Positions 32,673 to 43,873 of a stretch of 64,000 nt of DNA are shown here, piece by piece. The notes under the pieces were generated by a model. It did no database searches, was not told the origin of the DNA, and saw only the letters and a list, made by a program, of their open reading frames with translations. Source of the DNA: Pyropia haitanensis (lineage: Eukaryota; Rhodophyta; Bangiophyceae; Bangiales; Bangiaceae); the NCBI GenBank assembly GCA_008729055.1, contig SDUX01000002.1:310001-374000 (forward strand), written 5' to 3'. Both the position numbers and the translations under genes were made by a program. Each line of letters begins with the position of its first letter. Position 1 is the stretch's first letter.

Positions 32673-34407
32673 TCAAATCTGGTTGAGTCCGAGACCCGAG
32701 AAGGACGAGTCGACCGCGTTCCAGCCCTTGTTCTGAAAGATCTCGTACGCGGTCTGTTTTCTTGTCGCGCACTCCTCCGCCGTCCACACCCGGTCCGTCC
32801 ACGTGCCACTCACGCCGCCGTCGCCGAGGCCGTACGCCGCCGCGTCGAGGATGCACTGTAGCTCGAGGTTGCCGCTGTCGTCGACGGCCGCCGACCAGAC
32901 GCCCAGGCGGCCACCGCCCAGCGGGGCCAGCACCCACTCGCCATCGTCGGTGAGCACGGGTGACCCGACGCGCACGTCAGGCGCGTCGGCCGTCCACGCC
33001 GCCACGGGCGGCAGTGGGGCGGCGGCGCCAGCCGCGTCTGGCGCGGCCGCCACGCCCACCGCCGCCGTGTCCACCCGCAGCAGCACCGCCCGCTGCGCGG
33101 CGGCGTCCCAGCCATTGGCGTAGACCGCAGGGTGGGGTCTGGTGGACGCGTCACGGGCCACAGCGGGGGTGTAGACCGCCACCCCCGCGGCGGTAAGGGG
33201 CGTCGTCGTCCGCAGCGCATCCGCGGCCACATCAAAGACGTAGCGGGTGAGGGTGGCCGCCCACGGGGCGGCGCCCTCCCCGCCGACGGGCCGCCGCTGC
33301 CCAAGGTGGTCGGTCAACTCGAGCAGCGTGTACCCGCTGGCGCGCGGCGGCGGGGTGATGGCCACCGCGTCCACCACCACCACCGGCGTGCCATCGTCGG
33401 CGGTGGCGGCGAACGCGTTGGCCACCTCCACCACCGCCCCGGCGCCGTCGGTGAGCGGGATCACCCGCGCGCCCACGTCCGCGGGCGCGCCGCGCGGCAC
33501 AAACGTAAACGACACGGCCGCCGTATCACCGGCGCCGCCACCGCTGTCCTTGGCCGCCGCCGCCGCCGCCACCGCCGTCGCGTCCGAGTCCGCCCACGTC
33601 ACCACCTCCCCGTCGCACCGCCCCGCCACCGCTGACGCGACCGCGTTGCCGCGCACGCCTGACCGCGTCTGGGGGACGACAAACCAGTCGGGCGTGACGC
33701 CAAAGCTCCGCACCGGCAGCCGCGTGACGAGGCGGAACGCACGCGACCGCACCACCGGCTTGAACGCCTCGTCGTACACGACGGCGTAGCCCCCGCGCAG
33801 CGCGTCGCCCGTGCCGCGGCGGCCGGTCAGCAGCGCCACCCCGCCGGTCGATGGCAGCGGCACGGCGCGGCCGAGCAGGCAATTGCCGACGGGCAGGTCC
33901 TCCGCATCGTCGCTGAGGGAGCCGCCCAGCACCGCCGGGCCGCGCGTCACAAGGGTGCCGCCGTCAATGGTGTAGGGGAGGCCCCGGTCGGCGTACGCGA
34001 GCACCGTCCGCGCGTGGGCAGCCACGGACGTGGCCGCCGACCGCTTGGCGGTGACGGCCAGCAGGTTGGCCGTCCAGCCGCCCGTCGCGGGCGTCGCGAG
34101 CCGCGACCGGTACCGCCGGCGGCGCTGCTTGGACTCCTTGTTGAACGCCGCGGTGCGGACAAAGCGGTTGCGTGCAAAGACGCGGACGCCGTCCTCCGAC
34201 GCGGGCGGCACGGCGCGTCGCTGGGCGCGTAAAACGACACGGCCACCACGTGGCCGTCGCCGTCCTCGGGGTGCGACGGCGGGTGGGCGGCGAGGTGCTC
34301 TGGGTTGGCCGGCACCATCCGCAGGAGGGTGCCCCGCAGGCCCACCGGCAGCGCGCCCCACACCACCGCCGAGCGCGGGAGCGGGCCTCCCGCCTCGGCC
34401 ACGACGC

Positions 34408-34447
<40 letters not shown>

Positions 34448-34711
34448 ATCCCCACCGGCGACGGACGCCATTGCCGGGCCGCGCCCCGCCGGTGCCGTGG
34501 CGGGCACCGCGACGGCGGGCAGCGCGGCTGGGCGGCGGCCAGGGGCCCCGCCGCGGGCCGCCGCCGCCGGCGACACCGCCGCCGCAGCCGCCGAGCGGCG
34601 GGAGCCCGGCAAAAAGGCCGAGCGGCCGACGCCGCCGGCCGCCGCCGCGAGAAACGCCAGCCGCGGCGGCGGCGACGGCGCGTGGCCACTCGGGTCGCCC
34701 GACGGCGCCAT
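32673..34711 (-). CDS. Carotenoid cleavage oxygenase-like protein lacking iron ligands (frame break)
   Basis: The pattern follows carotenoid/RPE65-type oxygenases: WGALPVGLRGTLLRMVPANP, DGDGHVVAVSF, then VRVFARNRFVRT, ADRGLPYTIDGGTL, SFGVTPDWFVVPQ, VEVANAFAA with VVVVDAVAI, a GSPVLTDDGEWVLAPL block and GVSGTW near the end. The family's four Fe(II)-binding His residues all appear replaced: no His in the HPxxD region, Arg-Ser for His-Asp before FGVT, Val/Ala for the His before NAF, and Ser in GVSGTW for GFHGTW. Activity as a dioxygenase is therefore doubtful. ATG 34711 opens a frame with an Ala-rich leader. Near 34190-34235 the frame must shift by one base to enter the main frame, which runs to 32673. 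About 50 residues follow GTW, more than usual. Confidence 0.6.
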
Positions 34712-35911
34712 GACGCGGCCGCCCGTGTCGGCAGGGACAAACCGGGGTAGGCGGCGCGCAGGGGCAGAGCGGGGGGAGGTGGGTACCACGCGCGGCGGTT
34801 CGCGGGTGACGCGACGGCGGCGACCACATGCGAGCGCCGCATCGACTCCGCGACACGGCCGGTGACCCCCGAGGTGGAGGCTCCCGCAAGAAGATTGACC
34901 GCTGGAAAAAAAGATCAAGCTCCCCGGACGAAAGTTTGGAAACGAAAATTTTGAACCTTGTAACAACCCTGATCAGTACATCGGAACGTCCCTTAGTAAG
35001 AGTGGTACGTTTACCCAACGATGGGCCCAACCAATTGAGGAGCAGGCCAATACGCAGGGCACGTCGCCCAGGCCGAAAGGTGAGGCCCTGACGTCAGCAG
35101 AGAACCAAGAAAACAATCCTGATTTCTTTCCTTCGTTGCAACCCACATACGTACTGTCGCAGCCCAGTCCACCCGCAGCAGACCGCCTGCAGAGTTGCTG
35201 ACCAGACACGCTGACTCTCCACCACAACTTCCGCTTCCATGGATGGCGCGCTGACGAACCGTTTCGCTCATGTCAAGGTTTTTGACCAGGTCTTTGACAC
35301 CGTCGCTTTGCTGGCAACGTTGCCGGCACGAGAGACCGGTCACGTACTGTACGACCCTCGGGTACGCTCATGTATTGCTGCACGGTGCACCCCTACCACT
35401 CTGCGCAAGGGGGTGGAGAGAATAGTAGCCTGCGGGTCCTCACCCCTGCGACCTGGTCCTACGCCCGCCACGCCGCCTCCGCGCGCTGCTGGACACCTCC
35501 ACTGGAACAGTCCACACGATCTCCTGCCTGATGTGCACCCGTCCTCGCCAGAGACCGCCCGATCTTTCATTGACCTCTCGACTCCCAGGGCAACCCCCCC
35601 ATTTGGCTGTCGCATCTCCTTTGCCACGCCGCCACCGCCACCACACCTGCCACCGCCACTGCGCGGGCAGCCCCCCGCTCTGCCGATCCCGTCTCCGTCT
35701 CCCGCTGGCCCACCTGTCGCGCCACTTGAGAGCGCTAGCGGCGACAGCCCGCCTCGCTCGAGCTCGCCCCGCCGCGCCTCGCCCTTCCGTTCTCCTTGCC
35801 GCCCCGCCCCACCCCTATTCACTTGAGCACGTTGGTGACAGTTGGGTGACGTGGCGAGGGGGCTGCCACCCCACCGGCCTCTCGTATTGCTGCGTCGTAC
35901 GCTCGCGGCCC
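34712..35911. other. Intergenic between divergent genes
   Basis: Promoter space for the carotenoid-oxygenase-like gene (-) and the large membrane protein (+). The part near 34900-35300 is AT-richer. An ORF at 35239-35826 is Pro/Ser-rich with no domain and is not called. Confidence 0.45.
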
Positions 35912-38044
35912 ATGTCTCACGGTCGGATGGCGGCGACCTGTGCAGCCTTTGGGGCGGCCATGGGTCTTGCAACACTCCTGATTGGGTCGGTTGCTGCTGC
36001 GGCCTCGGGCGTCCGGACATGGCCACTGCCGCCGCCAGGATCCTACGCCCAGCTGCACCAGCTGCCGTCCTTTGGGTGTGACACTCAGATGGGCACCCTC
36101 CCCGACGGCACCCGTGGCTTTTTCCTCGCCATTCGCAATCGCGATGGTGCTACGACGACCAGATTTCATCATCTTGGCAATGGCACGTGTGCTTCAAGGG
36201 TGGAGAACTCTCGTGAGCTGCGTCGTTTGACCCTCAAAGCGAGCGGAGAGGAAGCAGTGTCGGGAGCTGTAGGGCCTCTAGAGCCTGATCGGTTCGTGCT
36301 CAAGAACGAATCGATCTTCAGGTCGGAGTGGATGCAACATGCCCAAACCATCCCTTGTCGTTCTACTGGAAAGTACAGCTTCACCCGGCCCGTGGCGGCA
36401 GAAGCAGATGACCCAGCGTGCGGCGGCCCGATGAGCTGGCTGCTTTGTAAGCCCGAGGGACAGATCGTGCACGAGGTGGACGTGGCGAGCGTGCTCACAT
36501 TGCAGCGGAATAGCGAGCGCATCGAGGTGGCCCGTCGCGTTGGAGGCGCGTACGACGTGCTGGCCATTACGCGGCGGACACTCGGAATGTGCACTACGTC
36601 CGACTGCACGGACTTCTCGGCAGTGTCGACTCTCGGGCACCCCCACGTTGGCCACCTGCCTTTGCTGGGCATCCCGCTTGTCACCCGCCAGACGCCAAGC
36701 GGCTCGCCGATGGTTGTGAAGATGTTCGAGGAAGACGTGTTGACGCTGGGCCGCGGCGTCCTGGTCAACGACAGCTGGCTGGGCAACTCCGGGCCGTGGC
36801 AGTTTGACACATCCGTCACGTCGTTTTTTCAATCCTCATTTGACCGCACTAGCGACAGGCAGTCGAGGCGCGCTCGCTCCAGCAAGCGTTCACCAGTTCT
36901 TGGCGACTTCCTGGAGAGGCTCGCGCACGTTCTTTGCGCGCCGCCGCAGGGTTCTTTTGTGCGCGACCCCTCCCTCTGCAAGGGGATCCACCACGACGAC
37001 ATTGCCAAGAAGGAAGCGGAGTGGTTGACCGGCCTGATGTTCGAGCCGGGTGGTCTGGCTGACGCTGACGATGATGGCCCCGGGGAGCGCGTCGCATCGG
37101 TGAGAGGTACAGCACCGGCTACGATGATCGCGTCGTGGACATTCGCGCCCCGCACGACGTACAATCTGTCGCAGCCACTGCCGTGCACGGCCACGGGGTC
37201 ACGAGACTACAACCCGCGCCCGGAATGGCAGTGGGGCCTTGGTCCGCGGGAGCTGTCAGTGGAGAGCACGGATGAGGTGGCTCTGGCGCAATCCCTCAGT
37301 ACATGCCTTCACCCGGCCGAAGAGAATCACACTCGGCTCACGCAGTTATCAGAAGCAGACAGGAAGGCCCGGATGAAGCTTATGGACCGTCTCTCGGTGG
37401 AGTACGACAGGTCTCTCTTCGCGGATGCAACACCGCCAAATGACCCTGTGGAGAACGCGGACCTCGTGCAAGCCCTTGTTGTGGTTCTCCCCGAGTTCGT
37501 TGCCCTGGCGGTTATGGTGGCCACCACACACCATTGGGAGCGTGGCGCCGTGGCCGCCGCTGTGGTGGTCTTACTTGCCGGCGCCATCTCGCACGCGGCC
37601 ATCATTTTCCTCGCTCTCCAGGAACATGCCGCTGATGCCTGGCGTGGCGCTGGCTTGCGGGAAGCACTCTACATTGGCCTTCCATCCCTGGAGGGATCCG
37701 TCGACCTGAGGAACGGCAGTCTGATGCTGTCCGAGACGCTCTTTGTGGTGGCCCGCTCGGGGTACAGACCTCAGTTATTGTGTCGGCTTGCCATCGGCGC
37801 GCCGATCGTCTTTTTCATCAGCTCGAGCCTACTCGTACTGGTAGCCGTGTTCTTGGCGCGGCGTCGCCGGCAAGCGACGTCCATCGGGAGTTCACGGAGG
37901 CTGGCCCTGCTGGGGGCACCCTCGGCGAGTCTGCGCCTGTCTGCTATGTCGCGCTCGGTCGTCGCCGTCCGCCGCCGACGCCGCTGCCTCCTCAATGCGC
38001 TCCGCGCACTCTCGGCGGGCGGCGCTGCTCCACACGCGCCATGA
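35912..38044 (+). CDS. Large type-I-like multi-pass surface protein, unknown family
   Basis: A 710-residue single-exon protein. The N-terminus has a signal peptide (about residues 6-30, hydrophobic AFGAAMGLATLLIGSVAAAA). A roughly 480-residue predicted lumenal or extracellular domain follows, with scattered cysteines and several N-glycosylation sequons (NGT, NES, NDS, NLS, NHT). Three hydrophobic spans lie near residues 516-538 (ALVVVLPEFVALAVMVATTH), 546-570 (AVAAAVVVLLAGAISHAAII) and 623-650 (GAPIVFFISSSLLVLVAVF). The short tail is Arg-rich and probably cytosolic. ATG 35912 is chosen because it gives the signal peptide; the frame is open further upstream to 35531 with Pro/Ser-rich sequence. 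I recognise no family. Balanced amino-acid use, unlike the surrounding low-complexity ORFs, supports a real gene. Confidence 0.68.
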   Translation: MSHGRMAATCAAFGAAMGLATLLIGSVAAAASGVRTWPLPPPGSYAQLHQLPSFGCDTQMGTLPDGTRGFFLAIRNRDGATTTRFHHLGNGTCASRVENSRELRRLTLKASGEEAVSGAVGPLEPDRFVLKNESIFRSEWMQHAQTIPCRSTGKYSFTRPVAAEADDPACGGPMSWLLCKPEGQIVHEVDVASVLTLQRNSERIEVARRVGGAYDVLAITRRTLGMCTTSDCTDFSAVSTLGHPHVGHLPLLGIPLVTRQTPSGSPMVVKMFEEDVLTLGRGVLVNDSWLGNSGPWQFDTSVTSFFQSSFDRTSDRQSRRARSSKRSPVLGDFLERLAHVLCAPPQGSFVRDPSLCKGIHHDDIAKKEAEWLTGLMFEPGGLADADDDGPGERVASVRGTAPATMIASWTFAPRTTYNLSQPLPCTATGSRDYNPRPEWQWGLGPRELSVESTDEVALAQSLSTCLHPAEENHTRLTQLSEADRKARMKLMDRLSVEYDRSLFADATPPNDPVENADLVQALVVVLPEFVALAVMVATTHHWERGAVAAAVVVLLAGAISHAAIIFLALQEHAADAWRGAGLREALYIGLPSLEGSVDLRNGSLMLSETLFVVARSGYRPQLLCRLAIGAPIVFFISSSLLVLVAVFLARRRRQATSIGSSRRLALLGAPSASLRLSAMSRSVVAVRRRRRCLLNALRALSAGGAAPHAP

Positions 38045-38694
38045 TGTGTCCATGCGATTGCTTCCGCCGTGGGTCGCGGGCGCGCGTCCCCGTTGTCTGT
38101 TTGTATTTCTTGCTTTCCCCTGCAGCCCGTAGTACGCATGTGAGTCGTCCAGCTCTGTCTCTCGTGTAATTTTTCGTTTGCAGTAGCGCTTCAGGCGCCG
38201 CCCAAAGCTTGGGCATCATCAGCGTGTGTTGATGACGAAAGAGTGGCCCCCGCGGGTGATGCCCCTCTCCTCCCCCACCGTCCACCCCCTCCTGCTACCG
38301 CCACCGCCGCCGCAGCCGCCACTGTGGGCGCGCCACAGGTGGAGGCGCTGGCGGTCGTGGGCGGCGTTTGGTCCATCTCAGGGCCCGTAGGGGTGACGCC
38401 CGAGATGTTGCGGCCGCGGCGGCGGCGGCAGCACCCGGCACGTGCGGCGGTGGATGTGGCGGCCGCCGTCCCCCGGCAGCTGCCGCCATGGCCCTCTGCC
38501 GCGCGACAGGACACACGCCCTCCTCCCGCCTGCGGCCTAGGCTGGTCGCTTGCTGCTTGCCACACGGCGCACCTGCAGCAGCTACACGCGTGTCCTCGCC
38601 CAACAGCAACGCCCCGTGTTTATCAACACTCGCTGGCGCTTCCGCCCCCCCCCAACCCTCTCTCTCCGGCGCCGATGCCCAGCGTGGGCGCCGG
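38045..38694. other. Intergenic between convergent genes
   Basis: 3' flanks of the membrane protein and the FIST gene. The plus-strand ORFs here are antisense or low-complexity. No gene called. Confidence 0.45.
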
Positions 38695-40868
38695 TCAATC
38701 CGATGCGCCGCCGTCCGCGCCTGGCTCGGCGGGCCCCTCAGGCGCAACGACGCTGCTGCCGACGCGGCGCAAAAACACCAGCACGGACGACCCGTTGTGC
38801 ACGAGTGTGGAGCCGAATTGGCCAGAGCTGGGCTTGCCGTACAGCCCGCGGATGCTGGTGCCCTCCCCACGGGACGCGTCCAGCGGGGCGAGCTGTCCAC
38901 CGCCAAAGAGCCCCCCGATGGGCACCCCCGCCGCAAACTCCTCAAGCGTCCGGCTCTCGTAGCTAATCTCCCCAAAGAGGCCCCGCCCGCGGCGGGAGGA
39001 CGCGAGCATGAGCACCCCCAGCGGCGCGTTGGGCACCCCCGCCACGCTCGCCGCCAGCGCCGCCCGCTTGTACCGCCGCATGATCTTGTCCAGCGCCTCG
39101 GCCGCGTACAGGCGGTCACGGAGGAAAAAGCGCACACGCTGGCCCGGGCGCACGGCCTCCACCATCGCCATTCCCGTCGTGGGGGCGGCGCCAGACGGGG
39201 ACGTCCCCGTCATGGGACTCGCGTCCACGTGGACAATGCGGCGAATGACAAAGTCACTCGGCGCCAGGTCGGTCACAAACTCATCCGCGGCAACGCCCAG
39301 GTAGAGGGTCTGCTCCAGGGTGGCCGCGTCCGCCGGCAGCGCCCCATAATCAATCAGCGACCGCAAGTGACCGCTGGCCGACAGGCGGGAGATGGGGGAG
39401 CCCACACGAGACATCTCAGTGATGACGGTCGGGTCAGACGGGCTCGTGGCAACCACTTCAAAGGTGGGGCCAACGGGCTTGCAGCTGCACGCCTTGACCG
39501 CGTCGAGGGTGATGTCTCCAGACAGCCGTACGCCCACCGCTGCGGACTCATGCAGCGCCGACACGGGCTTAGCGGTCAAGACGTCACGGGGGAGGGTGCA
39601 GATGAGCGAGCCGCCTGCACCGAGAGCGCCAATTGAAGACAGGCTGCCAACCTGTAACGGGGAATGAGCACAAAGGGGAGAAGTAAGAAGGGAGAGGAGC
39701 AACCGCCACAACAACAACGACCACACACCAAGTAGCAGTCATACACAAGCACGCACGTCAGCAACCCGCAAGTCATTGCCGCGAGGCTGTGGGCGTCGGA
39801 CACCGGTCCTGGATGACCACGAGCTGTAGCCACCTCCGCGCCGTCCGCACATTCTCCGCTCGTACGTTGGACCCAGTCCACCAACGTCCTCCCTCCACTC
39901 TCGCCACTTGCACGAAGACGCCAGCCCACACAGCCCCCCCCCCAGCGGCACCCGTGGGTCCATACCTTGGGCGCAGACGGAAAGCCAAAGTCCAGCCCCT
40001 GCAGTAGCTTGCTCAGGTGGCCACTGCTGTGGAAGTACGGGTCCGCAAAGATCAGGAAGGAGTCTTCCCCCGCCGGGCGCTCCCCCCCCTCCAGCTCAGA
40101 CAGCGGCTTCCCTCCCCCCACCAGCCGCTGCCAACGGGACGCTGAAGCGTCCAGGCCCGGCAAGTCGTCAATCATGACGGTGAACGGGGTGAGGCGGACC
40201 CCCCCCCCCATGCGGAGGAGACTCAGACTAACCCCCGGCCGCTCCTGCACCTCCTCATGCCTCTCACCGCCCTCGGTCGCGCCCACCACCCCGTCGGCGG
40301 TGGTGCCAATCACGTGGACGAGGCCAGGGAGGAAGGAGCGGAGCTTTGGCACCACGCTGTCGAGGCCTTGCCGCCCCGACCGCCCCATCTTCTCCCCATA
40401 CTTGGACGACACAAACACAATGGCCAGGTCGCCAGCGGTGCACCCGCCACCGCCCAGAGAGGCCAGCACCCGGGAGGCCACGTCCGCCAGCGCCGCGTGC
40501 AGCGTCGGCGCGGCCGAGACGGCGGTGACCATGCCCTGCTTCCGCACCGCCGCGGGGGCGGGGGCGTCGGACCTGGCAGGCGGTGACGACGGCGACGGCG
40601 CAGCCGCCGCAGGAAACGCATCTGGGATCGGCAGGGACGCCGGCAGGGGATCCCCGCCCTCCTCTGGGGGAGGGGGTGACGCCGCCGCCGACGCCGTCGG
40701 CGTCACGCGGCGGGCGAGCGTCTGCCGGCCGCGTGGCAGCGCCGCGGGCGACGAGGCAGCGGCGGCGGAGCGGCCACACTGAGGGGAGCAGACGGCAGTG
40801 CCGTGAAAGGCCGACGCGGCCACGGCCATCGCCGCGCGGACAGCCGGCGGCACAAACGCGGGCGCCAT
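38695..40868 (-). CDS. FIST-domain sensory protein (FIST_N and FIST_C), two exons
   Basis: Exons 40868-39966 and 39651-38695 flank a 314-bp intron (GTATGG..ACAG, phase 0), giving 619 residues. An Ala/Pro/Arg-rich leader (about residues 1-110) may be a plastid transit peptide. FIST_N features follow: LAIVFVSSKYG near residue 155, LVHVIGTTADGVVG, FTVMIDDLPGLD and DSFLIFADPYFHS near 275. Exon 2 starts with GSLSSIGALGAGGSLIC and continues through FIST_C-like sequence: VSALHESAAVGVRL, then GQRVRFFLRDRLYA, AALDKIMRRYKR-type helices and GLFGEISYES. FIST domains are ligand-sensing modules seen in bacterial signalling proteins and algal or plant F-box proteins. No F-box is seen here. The ligand is unknown, and small molecules such as amino acids have been suggested for the family. 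Confidence 0.75.
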
Positions 40869-41743
40869 CGTGGAGGGAAGCCGCCAGAAGGCCGCAAGCC
40901 GGCACGAGGAGGAGAGACGGCCCGCCCTAGTCACCGTCGCGCGGATGTGCGATGGATGCGCACCAAAGGCCAAGTTGGGGGCCGTGCTCGTCGCGAACGC
41001 GGGGCGGGGAGACAGTAGACACACCACCCCGCGGTCACCAGAGTCACCAGAGGTGTGGACGTTGCCAGAGGCGGTGGAGGACGGTGAGCGCGGGACACGG
41101 CCAAGGGGCCTCCTGCCTCTTCTTGCAAGCCAGCGATGAGCTGCCGATCAGCGTGGATCGGGAGTGGAGCCTTTGCTGTCAGGTCCAATGAGGATGCAAG
41201 TCATCAGAAATAGCCCCCCTATGGAAGGTTGACAACAAAGTCGCGACAACGTACTTCCGTGATCACCTTCCACTGAAATTAACCAGACTGGTAATGAGAT
41301 CTACTCGCCGAAAGTCTCTATTGTGGGATCTGACCTGCCCAATGACCATCCGCGGAGGAGTGGTCCCTGTGGTTGCCAGCGGGCCCATTCTGACCTCTAC
41401 CGTGCTGCACGTGCACGTGTGTGCCGTGCCAGAGCGATTGCCCGGGCTGGTCAGAGAGGGATAGCGCCGGCCCGTGCGTGACACGGCCCCGCAGCTGGCT
41501 TCTGGACCTGATCGGGCTCATCGGCGAACACCCACCACCTGCCTGTTCTTCCAGTCCAGCCATACGCTGCGCCTATTGTGAGCGCCCGTCTTGTTCGTCC
41601 CCCTCGTCACCTACGTCCGTTTTTTGCTCGACCCCGAACTCTGCGGTCAGCAACGTGCCTGCTGCTGTTCTCTCGTTTCTTGCGGTCTCGGCCCCCTCCA
41701 CCCCCTCTTTTTTTTTGCACTGGCGCTCCGCCGCCGGTGTGTC
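40869..41743. other. Divergent promoter region of FIST and formate-THF ligase genes
   Basis: About 875 bp, less GC-rich in the middle (41200-41330). No ORF of interest. A T-rich stretch (41707-41716) precedes the ligase start. Confidence 0.45.
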
Positions 41744-43873
41744 ATGGCTGCCCTTGCAGCTGCCCCCGGCACACGGACGGCGGCTGGGATGGCAGCGGCG
41801 ACCGCCCCCCCCCCCGGTGCCCCCTCCCCCACCACCGTGCCGCTGCCCGCCCCCCCCGTGGCGCCTGCGCTTGCCACCGCCCGCCCTCTTCCGCACACCC
41901 TCCTGCCCGTGCCGTCGGACCTGGCCATTGCGCAAGCGACAGAGGTACAGCCGATAGCCGCCATCGCGGCGGCCATTGGGATTGACGAGGGCGACCTGGA
42001 CCTGTATGGGCGGGACAAGGCCAAGGTTCACCTGGCGGTGCGGGACCGCCTGGCCGCCGCGGCTGCCGCTGCCGACGCGGACGCGGCGGGTGGCGGCGGC
42101 ACCGCGGCTACGGCCGCAGCGACAGGCCGCCTAGTGGTGGTCAGCGGCATCAACCCGACGCCACTGGGGGAGGGCAAGTCCTGCACCACCGTCGGCCTGT
42201 CCCAAGCGTTGGGCGCGCACCTGGGCGCCCGTGTCATGACGACCATGCGGCAGCCGTCGCAGGGCCCCGTTTGGGGCGTCAAGGGCGGCGCTGCTGGCGG
42301 GGGCTACTCCCAAATCGTCCCCATGGAGGCGTACAACCTGCATCTGACGGGCGACCTGCATGCTATCAGCGCCGCCAACAACCTGCTCGCGGCAGCGATT
42401 GACACCCGCCTCTTTCACGAATCCACCCAGTCGGACGAAGCCCTCTTCCGCCGCCTGTGCCCGACGTCGGCCAAGGACGGCAGCCGCCGCTTTGCGCCCA
42501 TCATGCGTAAGCGGCTGGCCAAGCTGGGGATTGAGAAGGATAACCCAGCCGACCTGACACCTGATGAGGCCGCCCGCTTTGCTCGGCTGGACCTTGACCC
42601 GGCGTCGGTCACGTGGCAGCGGGTGGTGGACCTCAACGACCGGTCGCTGCGGCGCATCACCATTGGGCAGGGCCCCGCCGAGAAGGGGCTCACCCGTGAG
42701 ACAGGCTTTGACATCACGGTCGCGTCTGAGATCATGGCCATTATGGCGCTGGCCACCAGCCTGTCGGACCTTCGCACCCGCCTTGGTGCCATTGTTGTCG
42801 GCACCACGCGGGAGGGCGCCCGTGTCGGCGGTGGACAGCCGGTCACCGCCGACGACCTGGGTGTTGGCGGCGCACTGGCGGTGCTCCTCAAGGACGCGCT
42901 GCTGCCTACACTGATGCAGACCGTTGAGGGCACACCCGTTCTCATCCACACTGGCCCGTTTGCCAACCTAGCTCACGGCCAGTCGTCGGTGGTAGCAGAC
43001 CAGCTGGCACTTCGGCTGGTGGGCCCCGACGGCTACGTGCTCACGGAGGCGGGCTTTGGTGCCGATATTGGCGGCGAGAAGGCGATGAATATCAAGTGCC
43101 GTGCGGGGGGACTCACACCTGCGGCGGTCGTCCTTGTCGCAACTGTGCGGGCGCTCAAGGCGCACGGTGGTGCGCCGGCTGTCAAAGCGGGCACCCCGCT
43201 GCCGGCCGAGTACGCGACCGTCGATGTGGAGATGGTCCGGCGAGGCGCTACGAACCTGGCGCGGCACGTGGAAAACATGCGCGCATTTGGCCCGCCGGTG
43301 GTTGTGGCGATTAACAAGTTTGCCACGGATGCGGACGAGGAGCTGGCGGCGGTGCGGGAGGCGGCCCTGGCGGCCGGTGCCGTGGACGCGGTGGTGGCCA
43401 ACCACTGGGCGCAGGGCGGGGCTGGGGCGGTGGCCCTCGGCCGGGCGGTTATGGCGGCGTGCGATGGTGCCGTCAAGGAGGGTGGTGGGGCGCCCCCTCC
43501 CCTCAAGTTCACGTACGAGCTGAACGCGACACTCGTCGAAAAGATTGAGGCGATTGCCACCCGCGTGTACCGGGCGGCGCGGGTGGAGTTTGCGCCTGCT
43601 GCTGCCGCGCGCCTCGATGAGTTCCAGCGGCTCGGCTATGGGGGGCTGGCCGTGTGTATGGCCAAGACGCAGTACTCTTTCTCGGCCGATCCGTCCCTGG
43701 CAGGGGCGCCCACCGACTTTGTGCTCCCGGTGGTGGACGCGCGGCTGAGTGCGGGCGCTGGCCTGGTCGTCGCCCTGTGCGGGACGATTCAGACCATGCC
43801 AGGGCTGCCGACTCGGCCAAACTTTTATGAGATTGACATTGACGAGAAGGGGGTGGTTGTGGGACTATCCTAA
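41744..43873 (+). CDS. FTHFS: Formate-tetrahydrofolate ligase (10-formyl-THF synthetase)
   Basis: ATP-dependent formylation of tetrahydrofolate, feeding one-carbon units to purine synthesis and, in organelles, formyl-Met. The protein has 709 residues in a single exon. After an Ala/Pro-rich leader (about 1-45, possibly a transit peptide) the sequence matches the family closely: IDEGDLDLYGRDKAKV, the P-loop NPTPLGEGKSCTT near residue 138, SQGPVWGVKGGAAGGGYSQI, the substrate motif HLTGDLHAISAANNL, FDITVASEIMAI, HTGPFANLAHGQSS, TEAGFGADIGGEK, VVAINKF, and MAKTQYSFS near the C-terminus. This is the monofunctional form; no dehydrogenase/cyclohydrolase domain is attached. The ATG at 41744 starts the leader, and the frame is open slightly further upstream. 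Confidence 0.95.
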   Translation: MAALAAAPGTRTAAGMAAATAPPPGAPSPTTVPLPAPPVAPALATARPLPHTLLPVPSDLAIAQATEVQPIAAIAAAIGIDEGDLDLYGRDKAKVHLAVRDRLAAAAAAADADAAGGGGTAATAAATGRLVVVSGINPTPLGEGKSCTTVGLSQALGAHLGARVMTTMRQPSQGPVWGVKGGAAGGGYSQIVPMEAYNLHLTGDLHAISAANNLLAAAIDTRLFHESTQSDEALFRRLCPTSAKDGSRRFAPIMRKRLAKLGIEKDNPADLTPDEAARFARLDLDPASVTWQRVVDLNDRSLRRITIGQGPAEKGLTRETGFDITVASEIMAIMALATSLSDLRTRLGAIVVGTTREGARVGGGQPVTADDLGVGGALAVLLKDALLPTLMQTVEGTPVLIHTGPFANLAHGQSSVVADQLALRLVGPDGYVLTEAGFGADIGGEKAMNIKCRAGGLTPAAVVLVATVRALKAHGGAPAVKAGTPLPAEYATVDVEMVRRGATNLARHVENMRAFGPPVVVAINKFATDADEELAAVREAALAAGAVDAVVANHWAQGGAGAVALGRAVMAACDGAVKEGGGAPPPLKFTYELNATLVEKIEAIATRVYRAARVEFAPAAAARLDEFQRLGYGGLAVCMAKTQYSFSADPSLAGAPTDFVLPVVDARLSAGAGLVVALCGTIQTMPGLPTRPNFYEIDIDEKGVVVGLS

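Noticed and set aside
35239..35826. Plus-strand ORF of 195 codons before the large membrane protein
   Set aside because: Pro/Ser-rich without domain or partner exon; more likely promoter or 5' UTR sequence.
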